From: RBG-13-51-18 sp050014095
GTDB taxonomy: Bacteria > Chloroflexota > Dehalococcoidia > Dehalococcoidales > RBG-16-60-22
Reading direction: 5' to 3'
Assembly: GCA_050014095.1 (NCBI GenBank)
Contig: JBEKDZ010000008.1
Span: 1-32,897, forward strand
Length of the DNA stretch: 32,897 nt
Of the stretch, positions 16,840 to 25,169 are shown in pieces (the stretch's first letter is position 1; every line of letters begins with the position of its first letter). Position numbers and translations under genes: made by a program. Under the pieces are notes generated by a model that was not told where the DNA came from, ran no database searches, and saw only the letters and a list, made by a program, of their open reading frames with translations.

Positions 16840-17921
16840 TCGTTATTCTCCATGAAAGTGTTTACCGCATCGACAATAGTTCTAAGGTCCGATGGACTTA
16901 AAGCAGGGTGAACTGGCAAAGATAATACTTCAGTCGTTGCATGCTCTGTTTCCGGCAGCTTGTCGTTATAACCCAGTTCGTTCACATAGAAACTCTGTTT
17001 ATGAATCGGGACAGGATAGTAAATTTCAGAACCGACGTTTTGTTCCTGTAAATAGGCGCGTAATGCATCTCGCCTTCCATTCGGAACGCGAACTGTATAT
17101 TGATGAAAGACGTGGGTTTGTCCGTCCGGTACGAATGGAACTGTTACGTCATTCAGGTTTTCACTAAGAAATTTTGCATTGTCCTTCCGCTGGGCGTTGA
17201 ACTTCTCCAGCTTCTTTAGCTGTTCCAAGCCAATCGCGGCGTGTATGTCGGTCATGCGAAAATTGTAACCCAGTTCATCATGGTAGTAGCGCCTGCGCAT
17301 CCCATGTTGGCGAAGCAGGCGACATTTTTCATCAATCTCAGAATTATTGGTGGTTATCATGCCACCTTCAGCAGAGGTTATATTTTTGGTTGGATAAAAT
17401 GAGAAAGTACCTGTTCCAAATGAACCAACCTTAAGACCTTTGTATTCAGCACCATGACTCTGACAAGCGTCCTCAATTACAATCAGGCCATATTTTTCGG
17501 CAATCTTCATGATCGGCTCTATATCACAGGATAAGCCATAAAGGTGGACTGGCAGGATGGCCTTTGTTTTTTTGGTGATAGCGGCTTCAATCCGGGATGG
17601 ATCCATGTTGAATGTACGAGGATCAATATCCACGAAAACGGGTTTGGCGCCGACAAATAAAATACTGTTGGATGAGGCGATAAATGAGAATGCGGAAGTA
17701 ATTACTTCGTCTACTTTGCCGATGCCGTGCGCAAGTAGCGCAACATGCAAAGCAGTGGTACCAGAGGTTGTGGCAATAGCGTGACGTACACCACACATTT
17801 GTGCGAAAGCATCTTCAAATGCCTTGACTCGAGGTCCCTGTGCAAGAATGCCCGAGTTAAGCACTTCCAAAACAGCTTGTTTTTCTTCCTCACCTATTTG
17901 GGGTTTTGCCATTTGTATCAT
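16836..17921 (-). CDS. DegT/DnrJ/EryC1 PLP-dependent sugar aminotransferase (WbpE/GnnB-like)
   Basis: This 361-residue fold-type I aminotransferase has TTSGTTALH at 51-59 for the phosphate cup, EDACQSHGA at 150-158 (Asp151 would hold the PLP ring nitrogen) and FYPTKNITSAEGG at 175-187, with Lys179 the likely PLP lysine. The start at 17921 overlaps the acetyltransferase stop as ATGA and has GGGAG upstream; an in-frame TTG five codons earlier is not needed. With the downstream dehydrogenase and upstream acetyltransferase it forms the trio that makes a 3-acetamido sugar nucleotide. Its immediate substrate would be the 3-keto UDP-sugar. Confidence 0.92.
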   Translation of the reverse strand: MIQMAKPQIGEEEKQAVLEVLNSGILAQGPRVKAFEDAFAQMCGVRHAIATTSGTTALHVALLAHGIGKVDEVITSAFSFIASSNSILFVGAKPVFVDIDPRTFNMDPSRIEAAITKKTKAILPVHLYGLSCDIEPIMKIAEKYGLIVIEDACQSHGAEYKGLKVGSFGTGTFSFYPTKNITSAEGGMITTNNSEIDEKCRLLRQHGMRRRYYHDELGYNFRMTDIHAAIGLEQLKKLEKFNAQRKDNAKFLSENLNDVTVPFVPDGQTHVFHQYTVRVPNGRRDALRAYLQEQNVGSEIYYPVPIHKQSFYVNELGYNDKLPETEHATTEVLSLPVHPALSPSDLRTIVDAVNTFMENNE

Positions 17922-18523
17922 TTGATTGTCTCCCAATCGGGTGCAGGAACTTCAGCTATACGACTACATTCTGTACATTTTGTGGTCACAATTGTATCTT
18001 TCTGGGATTCTTTTTTCAAAAAGCCGCCGCAGGCACAGACAAAACCATGTAAACGAGCAGGGTTGCCGTAGATCAGCCCGTGCGCGGGAACATCGTGCGT
18101 GACCACACTACCTGCGCCTACCATAGCCCATTCACCAATCGTGATCCCACAGCGGATTGTAGAATTTGCACCGATCGCGGCGCCTGTTTTTATGAGGGTT
18201 TTACTTAATATCCAGTCGACGGCGGCCTTAATGGAACCATCAGGATTTACAGCGCGTGGACACATATCATTGGTGAAGCAAACATGAGGTCCAACAAAAA
18301 CTCCATCCTCTATCGCAACACCATGATAAACTGAGACATAGTTTTCGATCTTAACATTGTCGCCAATTGGTACATCCGCATCCACATACACTCCTTTCCC
18401 AATGATGCAATTCTTTCCAATCTTCACGCCTTCGCGGACTTGGGCGTGATGCCAAACGCTGGTACCCTCACCGATTTTGGCATTGTTCGATACTTCTGCA
18501 GTTGGGTGGATCCATACAGGCAT
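17918..18523 (-). CDS. wbpD: Left-handed beta-helix N-acetyltransferase (WbpD/WlbB-like) with cysteine-rich tail
   Basis: This 201-residue hexapeptide-repeat protein begins PVWIHPTAEVSNNAKIGEG and has repeated [I/V]-G-x coils to about residue 160. HHAQVREGVKIGKNCIIG and GPHVCFTNDMCPRA are typical of WbpD/WlbB, which N-acetylate the 3-amino group of UDP-GlcNAc3N(A). The last 35 residues hold a CxC and a CxxC pair (CACGG and CTEC), a possible zinc-binding knuckle beyond the helix core. It overlaps the aminotransferase start (ATGA). Upstream is a 146-base gap with an AAGGA ribosome-binding sequence just before its ATG. Confidence 0.9.
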   Translation of the reverse strand: MPVWIHPTAEVSNNAKIGEGTSVWHHAQVREGVKIGKNCIIGKGVYVDADVPIGDNVKIENYVSVYHGVAIEDGVFVGPHVCFTNDMCPRAVNPDGSIKAAVDWILSKTLIKTGAAIGANSTIRCGITIGEWAMVGAGSVVTHDVPAHGLIYGNPARLHGFVCACGGFLKKESQKDTIVTTKCTECSRIAEVPAPDWETIK

Positions 18524-18669
18524 TATTTGATTCCTTTCATATAGAGTTTCTTACAGTGGTTTCCCTACCAGTTAGATAATTATGGCGATGGTATGGTTCT
18601 ACTACTAAAAGCAGGCAGGATTACAGCGTATCTTGGATGCAAAATTCTCGCAGGTTCTTTTCGCAGTAT

Positions 18670-20280
18670 TTATTGCTTAACAACGAAAGGAGAGAGAGTC
18701 AATGTGCTTTTTTGGATGGTTTTAGAATGGATAAACGGACCTTCGAATGGCCCATTCAGAAAATTCCAGTCTACCTTCCCATGTTGTTTAAGAATTTCAT
18801 CCAATTCTTCAAAACTCCATTCCCGCAAATGCCAGTAATTCTTGGGTGTCCCGTCCGGGTTTGTGTATTCGGGCCTTCGATTGGGCGTACTGATAAAAAC
18901 GCCCTTGCGCGCGACTCTCAGGAGTTCGTCCAGAAAGTGATGGTAATCCTCCACGTGCTCCAGAACATCGACACAGGTGACCAAATCAAAGTGATTATCG
19001 GGGAACAATAAAGAGTAGCCGTCGTAAATATCCAGGTGATCGAGCCTCGGGTTACGTCCCAAGATTGTGTTACGGCAATACTCAAGTGTCTTTGGGTCTA
19101 CATCCACTCCGCTGACCGAACTGGCTTTTATGGCCAGAATATTGAGCCCATAACCCAGCCCAAAACCCACATCGAGCGCGGTTTCTTTTTCGCCAAGATA
19201 TTGATTTAGCGCCAAAAAATAAGCTTCGATCTGGCATGGTACAACCGAGCCAACTCCAACAATAGTGGAGTAGTCCTTGGGATTGGGTTTGATGGCAGGA
19301 ATGGGCTTATTACTTTTGATGGGCGTCTTAATAAAATTATATGCTCTCTTTATAGTTTCCTTAACCTTCGAGACGGCCAGTTGGGCAATCTGGCGATCCG
19401 TCCTGGATGCATCCTTTGACGGAATGGCTGCTTGATTTACTGCTGATAAGTATGCACGTATTGCGGAATCAACTCTCGGATCGGCTTCGGGCTTTGAAAA
19501 TTTTCGAGGATTCTTATCTTCAATCGCGTTATTTTCTTGCGTAAATTGGATAAGCTCCGGGCGGGAATGTCCATGATGACCACTCATTAAGCCGATGTTA
19601 TTCGTCAAATAGTAATTGGTAATTGCGTGGAACCAGTTATTGCGAAGGCAATGCAAGGCGATGGGGATATCCCAATAAAAATCTGGGTGGCTTTTAATCT
19701 GTAAAATACTTGCAGGAATGTCCTCACCGGCATGTGTGGGAATTTCATCGGGGGTAGAATATGGCAATTTCCGCTGTACGAGATCGTATTCAATCCTTTT
19801 CCAGCGGTCAGCCCAGGTTCCCCAACCCCAGCAACTAAAACGCGGGGACATAATAACATCGCAAGGATAATCTGCAATAGTCTTGGAAACACTGGGGTAA
19901 CCTCCAACAGCAAAAACATGTTCGTCTGTATAATAATGTTCCAACATCAAGACCATCGATTCATAAAAGTGATGAGCGGGCAAAACATCATCTTCGAGAA
20001 TGACGGCCTGGGAGTTACTTTTGAAAACGTCCGATAGCCCATCTATGATGTTTGACGCACAACCAATATTTTTAGGACGTTCGATGATCTCGGTATCCAC
20101 CCAGTCAATGTTGCGCAAGATCTTTCGTACTTCCAGGACTCCATTATCGGTTGGCAGACATGCTCCATCTGAAAATACGATCATTTTTTCAGGTAATTTG
20201 GTTTGAGCTTGAATAGCATCAAGCACCCTTTGGAGCGTGTTAATACGATTGTAAGTAAAGAGAACAATGGGAGGTAGCAT
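18670..20280 (-). CDS. Two-domain enzyme: GT-A glycosyltransferase fused to SAM methyltransferase
   Basis: From the ATG at 20280 (one base after the upstream stop) the protein has 536 residues. Residues 1 to about 260 resemble GNT-I/GT2-like sugar transferases: PPIVLFTYNRINTLQRVLDA, then LEDDV at 95-99 as the metal motif, and SPRFSCWGWGTW at 145-156. Residues about 345-536 are a class I methyltransferase with motif I DVGFGLGYG at 370-378, GVDVDP at 391-396 and CVDVLEHV at 436-443. A charged linker joins them. Adding and methylating a sugar with one polypeptide suggests a terminal or capping step. It is the third gene after wzt, which in capped O-antigens recognises the cap. The fusion is seen; the capping role is inference. 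Confidence 0.87.
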   Translation of the reverse strand: MLPPIVLFTYNRINTLQRVLDAIQAQTKLPEKMIVFSDGACLPTDNGVLEVRKILRNIDWVDTEIIERPKNIGCASNIIDGLSDVFKSNSQAVILEDDVLPAHHFYESMVLMLEHYYTDEHVFAVGGYPSVSKTIADYPCDVIMSPRFSCWGWGTWADRWKRIEYDLVQRKLPYSTPDEIPTHAGEDIPASILQIKSHPDFYWDIPIALHCLRNNWFHAITNYYLTNNIGLMSGHHGHSRPELIQFTQENNAIEDKNPRKFSKPEADPRVDSAIRAYLSAVNQAAIPSKDASRTDRQIAQLAVSKVKETIKRAYNFIKTPIKSNKPIPAIKPNPKDYSTIVGVGSVVPCQIEAYFLALNQYLGEKETALDVGFGLGYGLNILAIKASSVSGVDVDPKTLEYCRNTILGRNPRLDHLDIYDGYSLLFPDNHFDLVTCVDVLEHVEDYHHFLDELLRVARKGVFISTPNRRPEYTNPDGTPKNYWHLREWSFEELDEILKQHGKVDWNFLNGPFEGPFIHSKTIQKSTLTLSPFVVKQ

Positions 20281-20281
20281 A

Positions 20282-22675
20282 TTATTGACGTAAAGTTTCC
20301 AATTCGCGAACAAGCATTTCAAAGAAAGCGCGACGTGTAAATTTGGATTGATTTGCTTTTAGATTTTCTTTATACTGCTCGATCTCTCGCGAAGAAATGG
20401 TTCTCAAGGTTTTATCTACGTTTAAGATGTCTTTCTCGTGTAAAGTTATTGAGAAGGAGTTATAAGGGATGATATTACTAAATGGTTTAATATAATCATC
20501 GCTGAATAGTACTGGAATGGAACCCCATTGGATAGCATTGAAAAAGCGGTACGTCCATTTTCCGTAACCAGCTGGTGCTAAAGTAAAGGTACTATTTCGT
20601 GCCAACAATTCAAAATCGTCTTTTGCAGCATATCCATAATTTTTTTCAAGTTTCTTTTTTGTAGTGCAATCCAACTCGGTGTTTATTAAGACATCAGACT
20701 TGTTTGTCAAATATACCAGTTGGTTTCGCACATGGTTTTCCGGTAGTAATTCATGTTTAATACGCCCAAGAAAAGAATACAGATACATTCTTTTGTTGGT
20801 ATTGAAATAAGGGTTATTAACAAGTGTATTGAACGGAATAATTCCAATATCTTGATTTGGAATTAGGTCATTAGTAGATTCTAATGCCAATAAAATAAAT
20901 TTATCAAGCCAGTCGTATGTTATTTCATAGGCGTGGCCGAAGTGGTTTTTTTTACTTCTCTGGGAGAAATCGCCTGTGGCGACAAGAATATGATCTTTCT
21001 TAGTGGAAAGATACTTTAATTCACTGATAATATCCTTAGGATCTTCGTTCTTGAATTGACTTTGAATCAAATTTAATGGTACAAAGAAATAATCTGCTTC
21101 TGTCGGGTCTTTTGTTGCTATGCTGTTTTTGAAATAATCATAGATTCCATAAAATGTCTTCGATGGGAGTAATAACTCATTTGGTCTAGATTGATATTCA
21201 GTAGGTAAATCATAAATAAATACCTTTAAGTTGGTTTTTATTGAATACTTTTTAAATATATAGGGAATGGTATTAGGGGCGTTTACGATTGCCTTTAATC
21301 CATTTATCTTTATTCTGAATATGCGGTAAATATTTCTTAATTTTGATTTTAGTTGTAATTTATTACGAATCCTGCTAAGCAAATTTTCTCTTTCTTCTGG
21401 CTTGCTATATTTTTTATAATTATTAAATGGCATGTGTAGAGATTCCAATTTATTAAGTGGTGGTCTATTAACATGTATTGTATAAGATAACTTTTTGATT
21501 TTCCTAATATATATTGGCTCCACCGAGTCTATAGTTTTATTGTTAATAATTTCTTGAAATAATTTATACCATATAGGAATTATTATTTCTGACGAAAATG
21601 TTTCACGTACAAATCTATATGCATTTTTACTATATTCATCATTAAGTTTTTTATCAATTAATAGTCTAACAATCATTGAACTCAAATCTTTTTCATTTGC
21701 AAATAACAGTCCCGTTTCTTTATCTTTAATTGTATCTAACAATCCCCCGTATTTTTTAGATACAACAGGAACACCCATTGATTCAAGTTCTATTGCGGAA
21801 ATACAAAATGTTTCACTTAATCCAGAAGGATTAACAACACCGACCGTGGTATTATTAACAACATCAAAGATATCTTTTCCTGATAATAATCCTAAAAATT
21901 CAATGGATCTTAAAATATTGCCTGATCCATCCAGTAAATATGGTATAAATTTATTTTCGTAATCTTGATCCGCTATATTATAATTTCCAAGTTTTGAGTT
22001 TCTTGAATATAATTTTCCGTTTCCAATTACTTTTAATTTCGCATTAGGACATTCCCGAAGGATATTTTTCCAGTTTCTTGCTAATATATGAAACCCTTTT
22101 GTCCCAACAAGAGATCCTATATAAGTAACAATCATTTCAGATGGAAATGTTCTTATATTAAAGTTATTTATTTTTATAAAATTATATATATAAGAGCTTT
22201 TATTAATAATATCAAGATCAGAATATATACAATATTGCTGTCTGCTAACAAATATATTTCTTTTTATGAATTTACACTTTGCTATCAAATCACATTCTTT
22301 TTGAGAATAATAATTTTGCCCAAAGGTAATAGTTGGTAATTTAATTTCATCTATTAATTTACACAAATCTACTAAATCGCAGGTATTCACATTTGCATGT
22401 TTATTTATAATTAATATATCAACCTTATAATATTTTGCCTCTTGAATACCAAGTAAGACATTCGAAACAATTACATTGCTAATATTTTGTTTTAATAAAT
22501 TCAATTTAGAAGTAGTGAAGAAAATAAATTCTATTTCTTTATAATAATCTGTTAAATAATAAGCCAACATATAAGCCCAATATTCCGAACCACCAATACC
22601 AGGGTTTCCCAATCCTATAGAATTTATATTAACATTTTTATGCCCCTCATTGTCCAAATATAAACCTATCCTCAC
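20282..22675 (-). CDS. GT4 glycosyltransferase fused to exostosin-like (GT47) domain
   Basis: This 797-residue protein starts with GTG at 22675, overlapping the wzt stop as GTGA. Residues 1-380 are a GT4 enzyme: GNPGIGGSEYW at 23-33, TYIGSLVGTKGFH at 184-196, and the E-x7-E site in GLSETFCISAIELE (Glu288, Glu296). Residues about 483-790 are an exostosin/GT47-like domain: KVFIYDLP, TEADYFFVPLNL, then FTLAPAGYGKWTYRFFNA and WGSIPVLFSDD near the end, the signature region of that family. A basic linker separates the two. The gene is extremely AT-rich (one 60-base line at 22381-22440 has 13 G/C), unlike the genes around it. The two active sites could add consecutive sugars. Confidence 0.88.
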   Translation of the reverse strand: MRIGLYLDNEGHKNVNINSIGLGNPGIGGSEYWAYMLAYYLTDYYKEIEFIFFTTSKLNLLKQNISNVIVSNVLLGIQEAKYYKVDILIINKHANVNTCDLVDLCKLIDEIKLPTITFGQNYYSQKECDLIAKCKFIKRNIFVSRQQYCIYSDLDIINKSSYIYNFIKINNFNIRTFPSEMIVTYIGSLVGTKGFHILARNWKNILRECPNAKLKVIGNGKLYSRNSKLGNYNIADQDYENKFIPYLLDGSGNILRSIEFLGLLSGKDIFDVVNNTTVGVVNPSGLSETFCISAIELESMGVPVVSKKYGGLLDTIKDKETGLLFANEKDLSSMIVRLLIDKKLNDEYSKNAYRFVRETFSSEIIIPIWYKLFQEIINNKTIDSVEPIYIRKIKKLSYTIHVNRPPLNKLESLHMPFNNYKKYSKPEERENLLSRIRNKLQLKSKLRNIYRIFRIKINGLKAIVNAPNTIPYIFKKYSIKTNLKVFIYDLPTEYQSRPNELLLPSKTFYGIYDYFKNSIATKDPTEADYFFVPLNLIQSQFKNEDPKDIISELKYLSTKKDHILVATGDFSQRSKKNHFGHAYEITYDWLDKFILLALESTNDLIPNQDIGIIPFNTLVNNPYFNTNKRMYLYSFLGRIKHELLPENHVRNQLVYLTNKSDVLINTELDCTTKKKLEKNYGYAAKDDFELLARNSTFTLAPAGYGKWTYRFFNAIQWGSIPVLFSDDYIKPFSNIIPYNSFSITLHEKDILNVDKTLRTISSREIEQYKENLKANQSKFTRRAFFEMLVRELETLRQ

Positions 22676-23961
22676 TTTATTTTACTCCATTCAAAAATTG
22701 GGGCAATGATACCTGCGCGACGGCTATACCAATAAGGCGAATCGCTCAATCCTCCAACAATATTTAATATTACACTAATATTATGTTTAGTAGGTTCAAG
22801 TAGAGAAATTCTTTTATATAAACAGGCACCTGGCTTTATATGATAAAGCCCTTCATTTAAAAAATGCTTGGGAATCTTTGTTCTTAATATGTTTTGTCCT
22901 TTTTTTATTTTTGGCCATTTTTCTTCAGAGGCATCTGTATGTTGAGAACAATAAACTAATCTAAACTCATCATCATATACTTCGTAAGTAATCTCAAGCG
23001 CTAAATCTAAGATGTCGATTTCAAAATCAAAGTTAATAAAAATATCTTTTGAATTATCTACAACGCTCGGCAATATATTTCCATCTTCATCTGTAAGATA
23101 AAGTTTATTTAATGAAAAATACTCGGAATAATATTTATTTTCTTTATTTTCCCATATTGAGGAAGTGATTGTAGATTCGGGTCTCAGATAATCCCTTACT
23201 ACGTCTTTTATTCTATTACTGAATAATTTAATTTTGCCTTGTTCAAGCAATATACCTGAACTACATAGCTGTTCCACCGCTCCCATATTATGGCTAACAA
23301 ATAACACAGTCCTACCTTCCGAAGCTACATCGCTCATCTTGCCCAGGCACTTCTTCTGGAAATCGGCGTCACCTACCGCAAGTACTTCATCCACCACCAA
23401 AATCTCAGGTTCTAGATGAGCGGCAACGGCAAAGGCCAGGCGCACATACATGCCGCTGGAATAACGCTTCACCGGCGTATCAATAAACTGATCCACACCG
23501 GAAAAATCCACAATCTCATCAAATTTGTTCGCGACCTCGGCTCGGCTCATGCCCATGATGGCACCGTTCAGGTAGATGTTCTCACGCCCGGTCAGCTCGG
23601 GGTGAAAACCAGTGCCCACTTCCAGCAGGCTGGCGATGCGCCCTTTCACTTTTACAATGCCCGAGGTAGGAGCCGTCACCTGTGAAAGGATTTTCAGTAA
23701 GGTGCTCTTGCCCGCACCATTACGCCCAATAATGCCAAGCGCTTCCCCCTGCTGCACCTGAAAACTGACATCCTTCAACGCCCAGAGTGTTTCCCCCTGG
23801 CGGTTGCCGTGATCCGCCTGGCCAATTATCTGGTAAGGATCGGGTTTGCCGCGTTGTTTGGCCCACCAGCGATGAATGTCCCCGCGAAAGGTGCCGGTGC
23901 CGATCACGCCCAGACGGTAGCTCTTAGAAAGATTTTCAACGGAGATGACTGTACCGGGCAT
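22672..23961 (-). CDS. wzt: ABC transporter ATP-binding protein Wzt with C-terminal substrate-recognition domain
   Basis: From the ATG at 23961 (one base after the wzm stop) the protein has 429 residues. The ATPase domain shows Walker A GRNGAGKS at 79-86, signature YSSGM at 167-171, Walker B ILVVDE at 187-192 and the H-loop SHN at 223-225. Residues about 265-429 form an extra C-terminal domain of the Wzt beta-sandwich kind that binds the exported glycan. Base composition changes inside the gene. The ATPase part is GC-balanced (32 of 60 in 23521-23580), while the C-terminal part is AT-rich (17 of 60 in 22981-23040), like the next gene. A 17-residue longer reading overlapping wzm is rejected. 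Confidence 0.93.
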   Translation of the reverse strand: MPGTVISVENLSKSYRLGVIGTGTFRGDIHRWWAKQRGKPDPYQIIGQADHGNRQGETLWALKDVSFQVQQGEALGIIGRNGAGKSTLLKILSQVTAPTSGIVKVKGRIASLLEVGTGFHPELTGRENIYLNGAIMGMSRAEVANKFDEIVDFSGVDQFIDTPVKRYSSGMYVRLAFAVAAHLEPEILVVDEVLAVGDADFQKKCLGKMSDVASEGRTVLFVSHNMGAVEQLCSSGILLEQGKIKLFSNRIKDVVRDYLRPESTITSSIWENKENKYYSEYFSLNKLYLTDEDGNILPSVVDNSKDIFINFDFEIDILDLALEITYEVYDDEFRLVYCSQHTDASEEKWPKIKKGQNILRTKIPKHFLNEGLYHIKPGACLYKRISLLEPTKHNISVILNIVGGLSDSPYWYSRRAGIIAPIFEWSKIK

Positions 23962-23962
23962 C

Positions 23963-24829
23963 TTACACCGTATCCATGAAGGTGGCTTCGACGCGATTAA
24001 AAATGAAAACACCGATAACGAATACGACGACCATGAACCCGGCGCTGTAAAGAAGGGAAACGGGAGAAAGCGAACTTGTTCCCAGAAATGCCAGACGGAA
24101 AGTTTCTACCACCGCCGTCATGGGATTTGCTAGGATGAGCAAACGCCAGATACCTTGAACGGTCGATAGCGGATAAATGACCGGCGTGGCATACATGAGC
24201 AATTGCACGCCAAAGCCCACCAATTGCTGCAGGTCGCGATATTTGGTCGTGAGGGAGGAGATAATAATTCCCAATCCCAGTCCCTGGCCGGCCATAAGGA
24301 CTAGCAAAACCGGTAATAGCAAGATCCACAGATTGGGGTGGATTGCCGAGCCCGTCAGCATGAAATATACCCAAAAAACCAGGAAGACCCCCAAACGAAT
24401 GCCGAAAGAAATAAGATTGGAGATGATTACCGAGACCGGAATGCTCAGGCGGGGAAAATAAACCTTGCCGAAGATGGCCGCGTTACTCGTAAAAGTGTTC
24501 GACGTGTTCGTCAAGCAAGCGGCAAAATAACTCCATACCGTGTTCCCCGCCATATAAAACAAAAAGGGCGGCAGACCATCCGTGGACATGTGGGCGATAC
24601 CGCCGAAGATGACCGTGAATACCACTGTCGTCATAAGGGGTTGGATCAAATACCAGAGTGGTCCCAGGATGGTCTGTTTGTAATAGGCCACAAAGTCGCG
24701 CCGGACCAATAGCCCGATCAGGTCGCGGTAGCGCCATAATTCGTACAGCCGCAGATCCCACCAGCTACGTTGGGGGCGGATGACGAGATCCCATTCATTC
24801 TGGGAAGTGAGGATATCTTGAGAAGTCAT
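23963..24829 (-). CDS. wzm: ABC-2 type polysaccharide export permease Wzm
   Basis: This 288-residue membrane protein has a cytoplasmic N-terminal segment (WWDLRLYELWRYRDLI) followed by RDFVAYYKQTILGPLWYL, the conserved entry into the first helix of Wzm permeases. About six hydrophobic segments follow. It pairs with Wzt, encoded next with TAAGATG spacing, to move undecaprenyl-linked glycan across the inner membrane. It is the first structural gene after the antiterminator paralogue and the structured leader at 24830-25158. The start lacks a strong ribosome-binding site. Confidence 0.93.
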   Translation of the reverse strand: MTSQDILTSQNEWDLVIRPQRSWWDLRLYELWRYRDLIGLLVRRDFVAYYKQTILGPLWYLIQPLMTTVVFTVIFGGIAHMSTDGLPPFLFYMAGNTVWSYFAACLTNTSNTFTSNAAIFGKVYFPRLSIPVSVIISNLISFGIRLGVFLVFWVYFMLTGSAIHPNLWILLLPVLLVLMAGQGLGLGIIISSLTTKYRDLQQLVGFGVQLLMYATPVIYPLSTVQGIWRLLILANPMTAVVETFRLAFLGTSSLSPVSLLYSAGFMVVVFVIGVFIFNRVEATFMDTV

Positions 24830-24894
24830 ATTATCTTGTGCGGAAAATGCAAGGAAGGATATATGCGGTCAACTGATTAGAGGAGGGAAGGGCT

Positions 24895-24915
24895 AATATT
24901 CAGGAGTTGAATATT
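24895..24915. repeat. 8-bp perfect inverted repeat upstream of wzm
   Basis: AATATTCA at 24895-24902 and TGAATATT at 24908-24915 are perfect reverse complements around a five-base spacer. The repeat lies 66 bases before the wzm start on the minus strand. It could be an RNA hairpin in the leader or an operator for a dimeric regulator. Confidence 0.6.
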
Positions 24916-25081
24916 GCCATAAAAGATAGGTTGCGTCATGAGTCCCTGTAAAGGAACATTGCATTTTTCAGTGATCTCAGAATTCATATCTTAAAACATC
25001 GCGGAAGTTTTGACCGCAGGCATGGACGTCGAGGTTGAATCCGGAAACGAGTTTTCATAACCTGCGCTCCGCCCCTTCGAC

Positions 25082-25097
25082 ATTCCAGTTTTGGAAT
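25082..25097. repeat. 6-bp stem hairpin in leader
   Basis: ATTCCA at 25082-25087 and TGGAAT at 25092-25097 form a perfect stem with a four-base loop. It is small and could be chance alone, but it lies between the larger structure at the antiterminator stop codon and wzm. Confidence 0.45.
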
Positions 25098-25122
25098 CCC
25101 TACCGAATAATGGCGCTATGGA

Positions 25123-25169
25123 ACGGCGTCCAAGCCGCCGGCTTTGCCAAGCCCGGGCTTAGACGCCGT
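25123..25169. repeat. Multi-branched inverted repeat across the antiterminator stop codon
   Basis: An outer 8-bp stem (ACGGCGTC at 25123-25130 with GACGCCGT at 25162-25169) encloses two inner palindromes. One is AAGCC/GGCTT at 25132-25136 and 25140-25144. The other is the perfect palindrome AAGCCCGGGCTT at 25149-25160. Together they could fold as a branched or long GC-rich hairpin containing the TAA stop (25159-25161) of the NusG-like gene. No T-run follows on either strand, so it does not look like a standard terminator. It may be a pause, attenuation or antitermination element. Confidence 0.65.

Larger units (their letters stand above)
24830..25158 (-). promoter_or_regulatory. Structured leader between antiterminator gene and wzm
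   Basis: These 329 bases have no gene. On the transcribed (minus) strand they contain several inverted repeats: at 25123-25169 (running back into the end of the antiterminator gene), at 25082-25097 and at 24895-24915. Specialised NusG paralogues (RfaH, LoaP, UpxY types) act on leader elements or RNA hairpins near the head of long polysaccharide operons. This interval is therefore the natural place for such a site. I see no T-run after the hairpins, so a classical intrinsic terminator is not evident. An assigned regulatory function is inference from position and structure. Confidence 0.45.
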
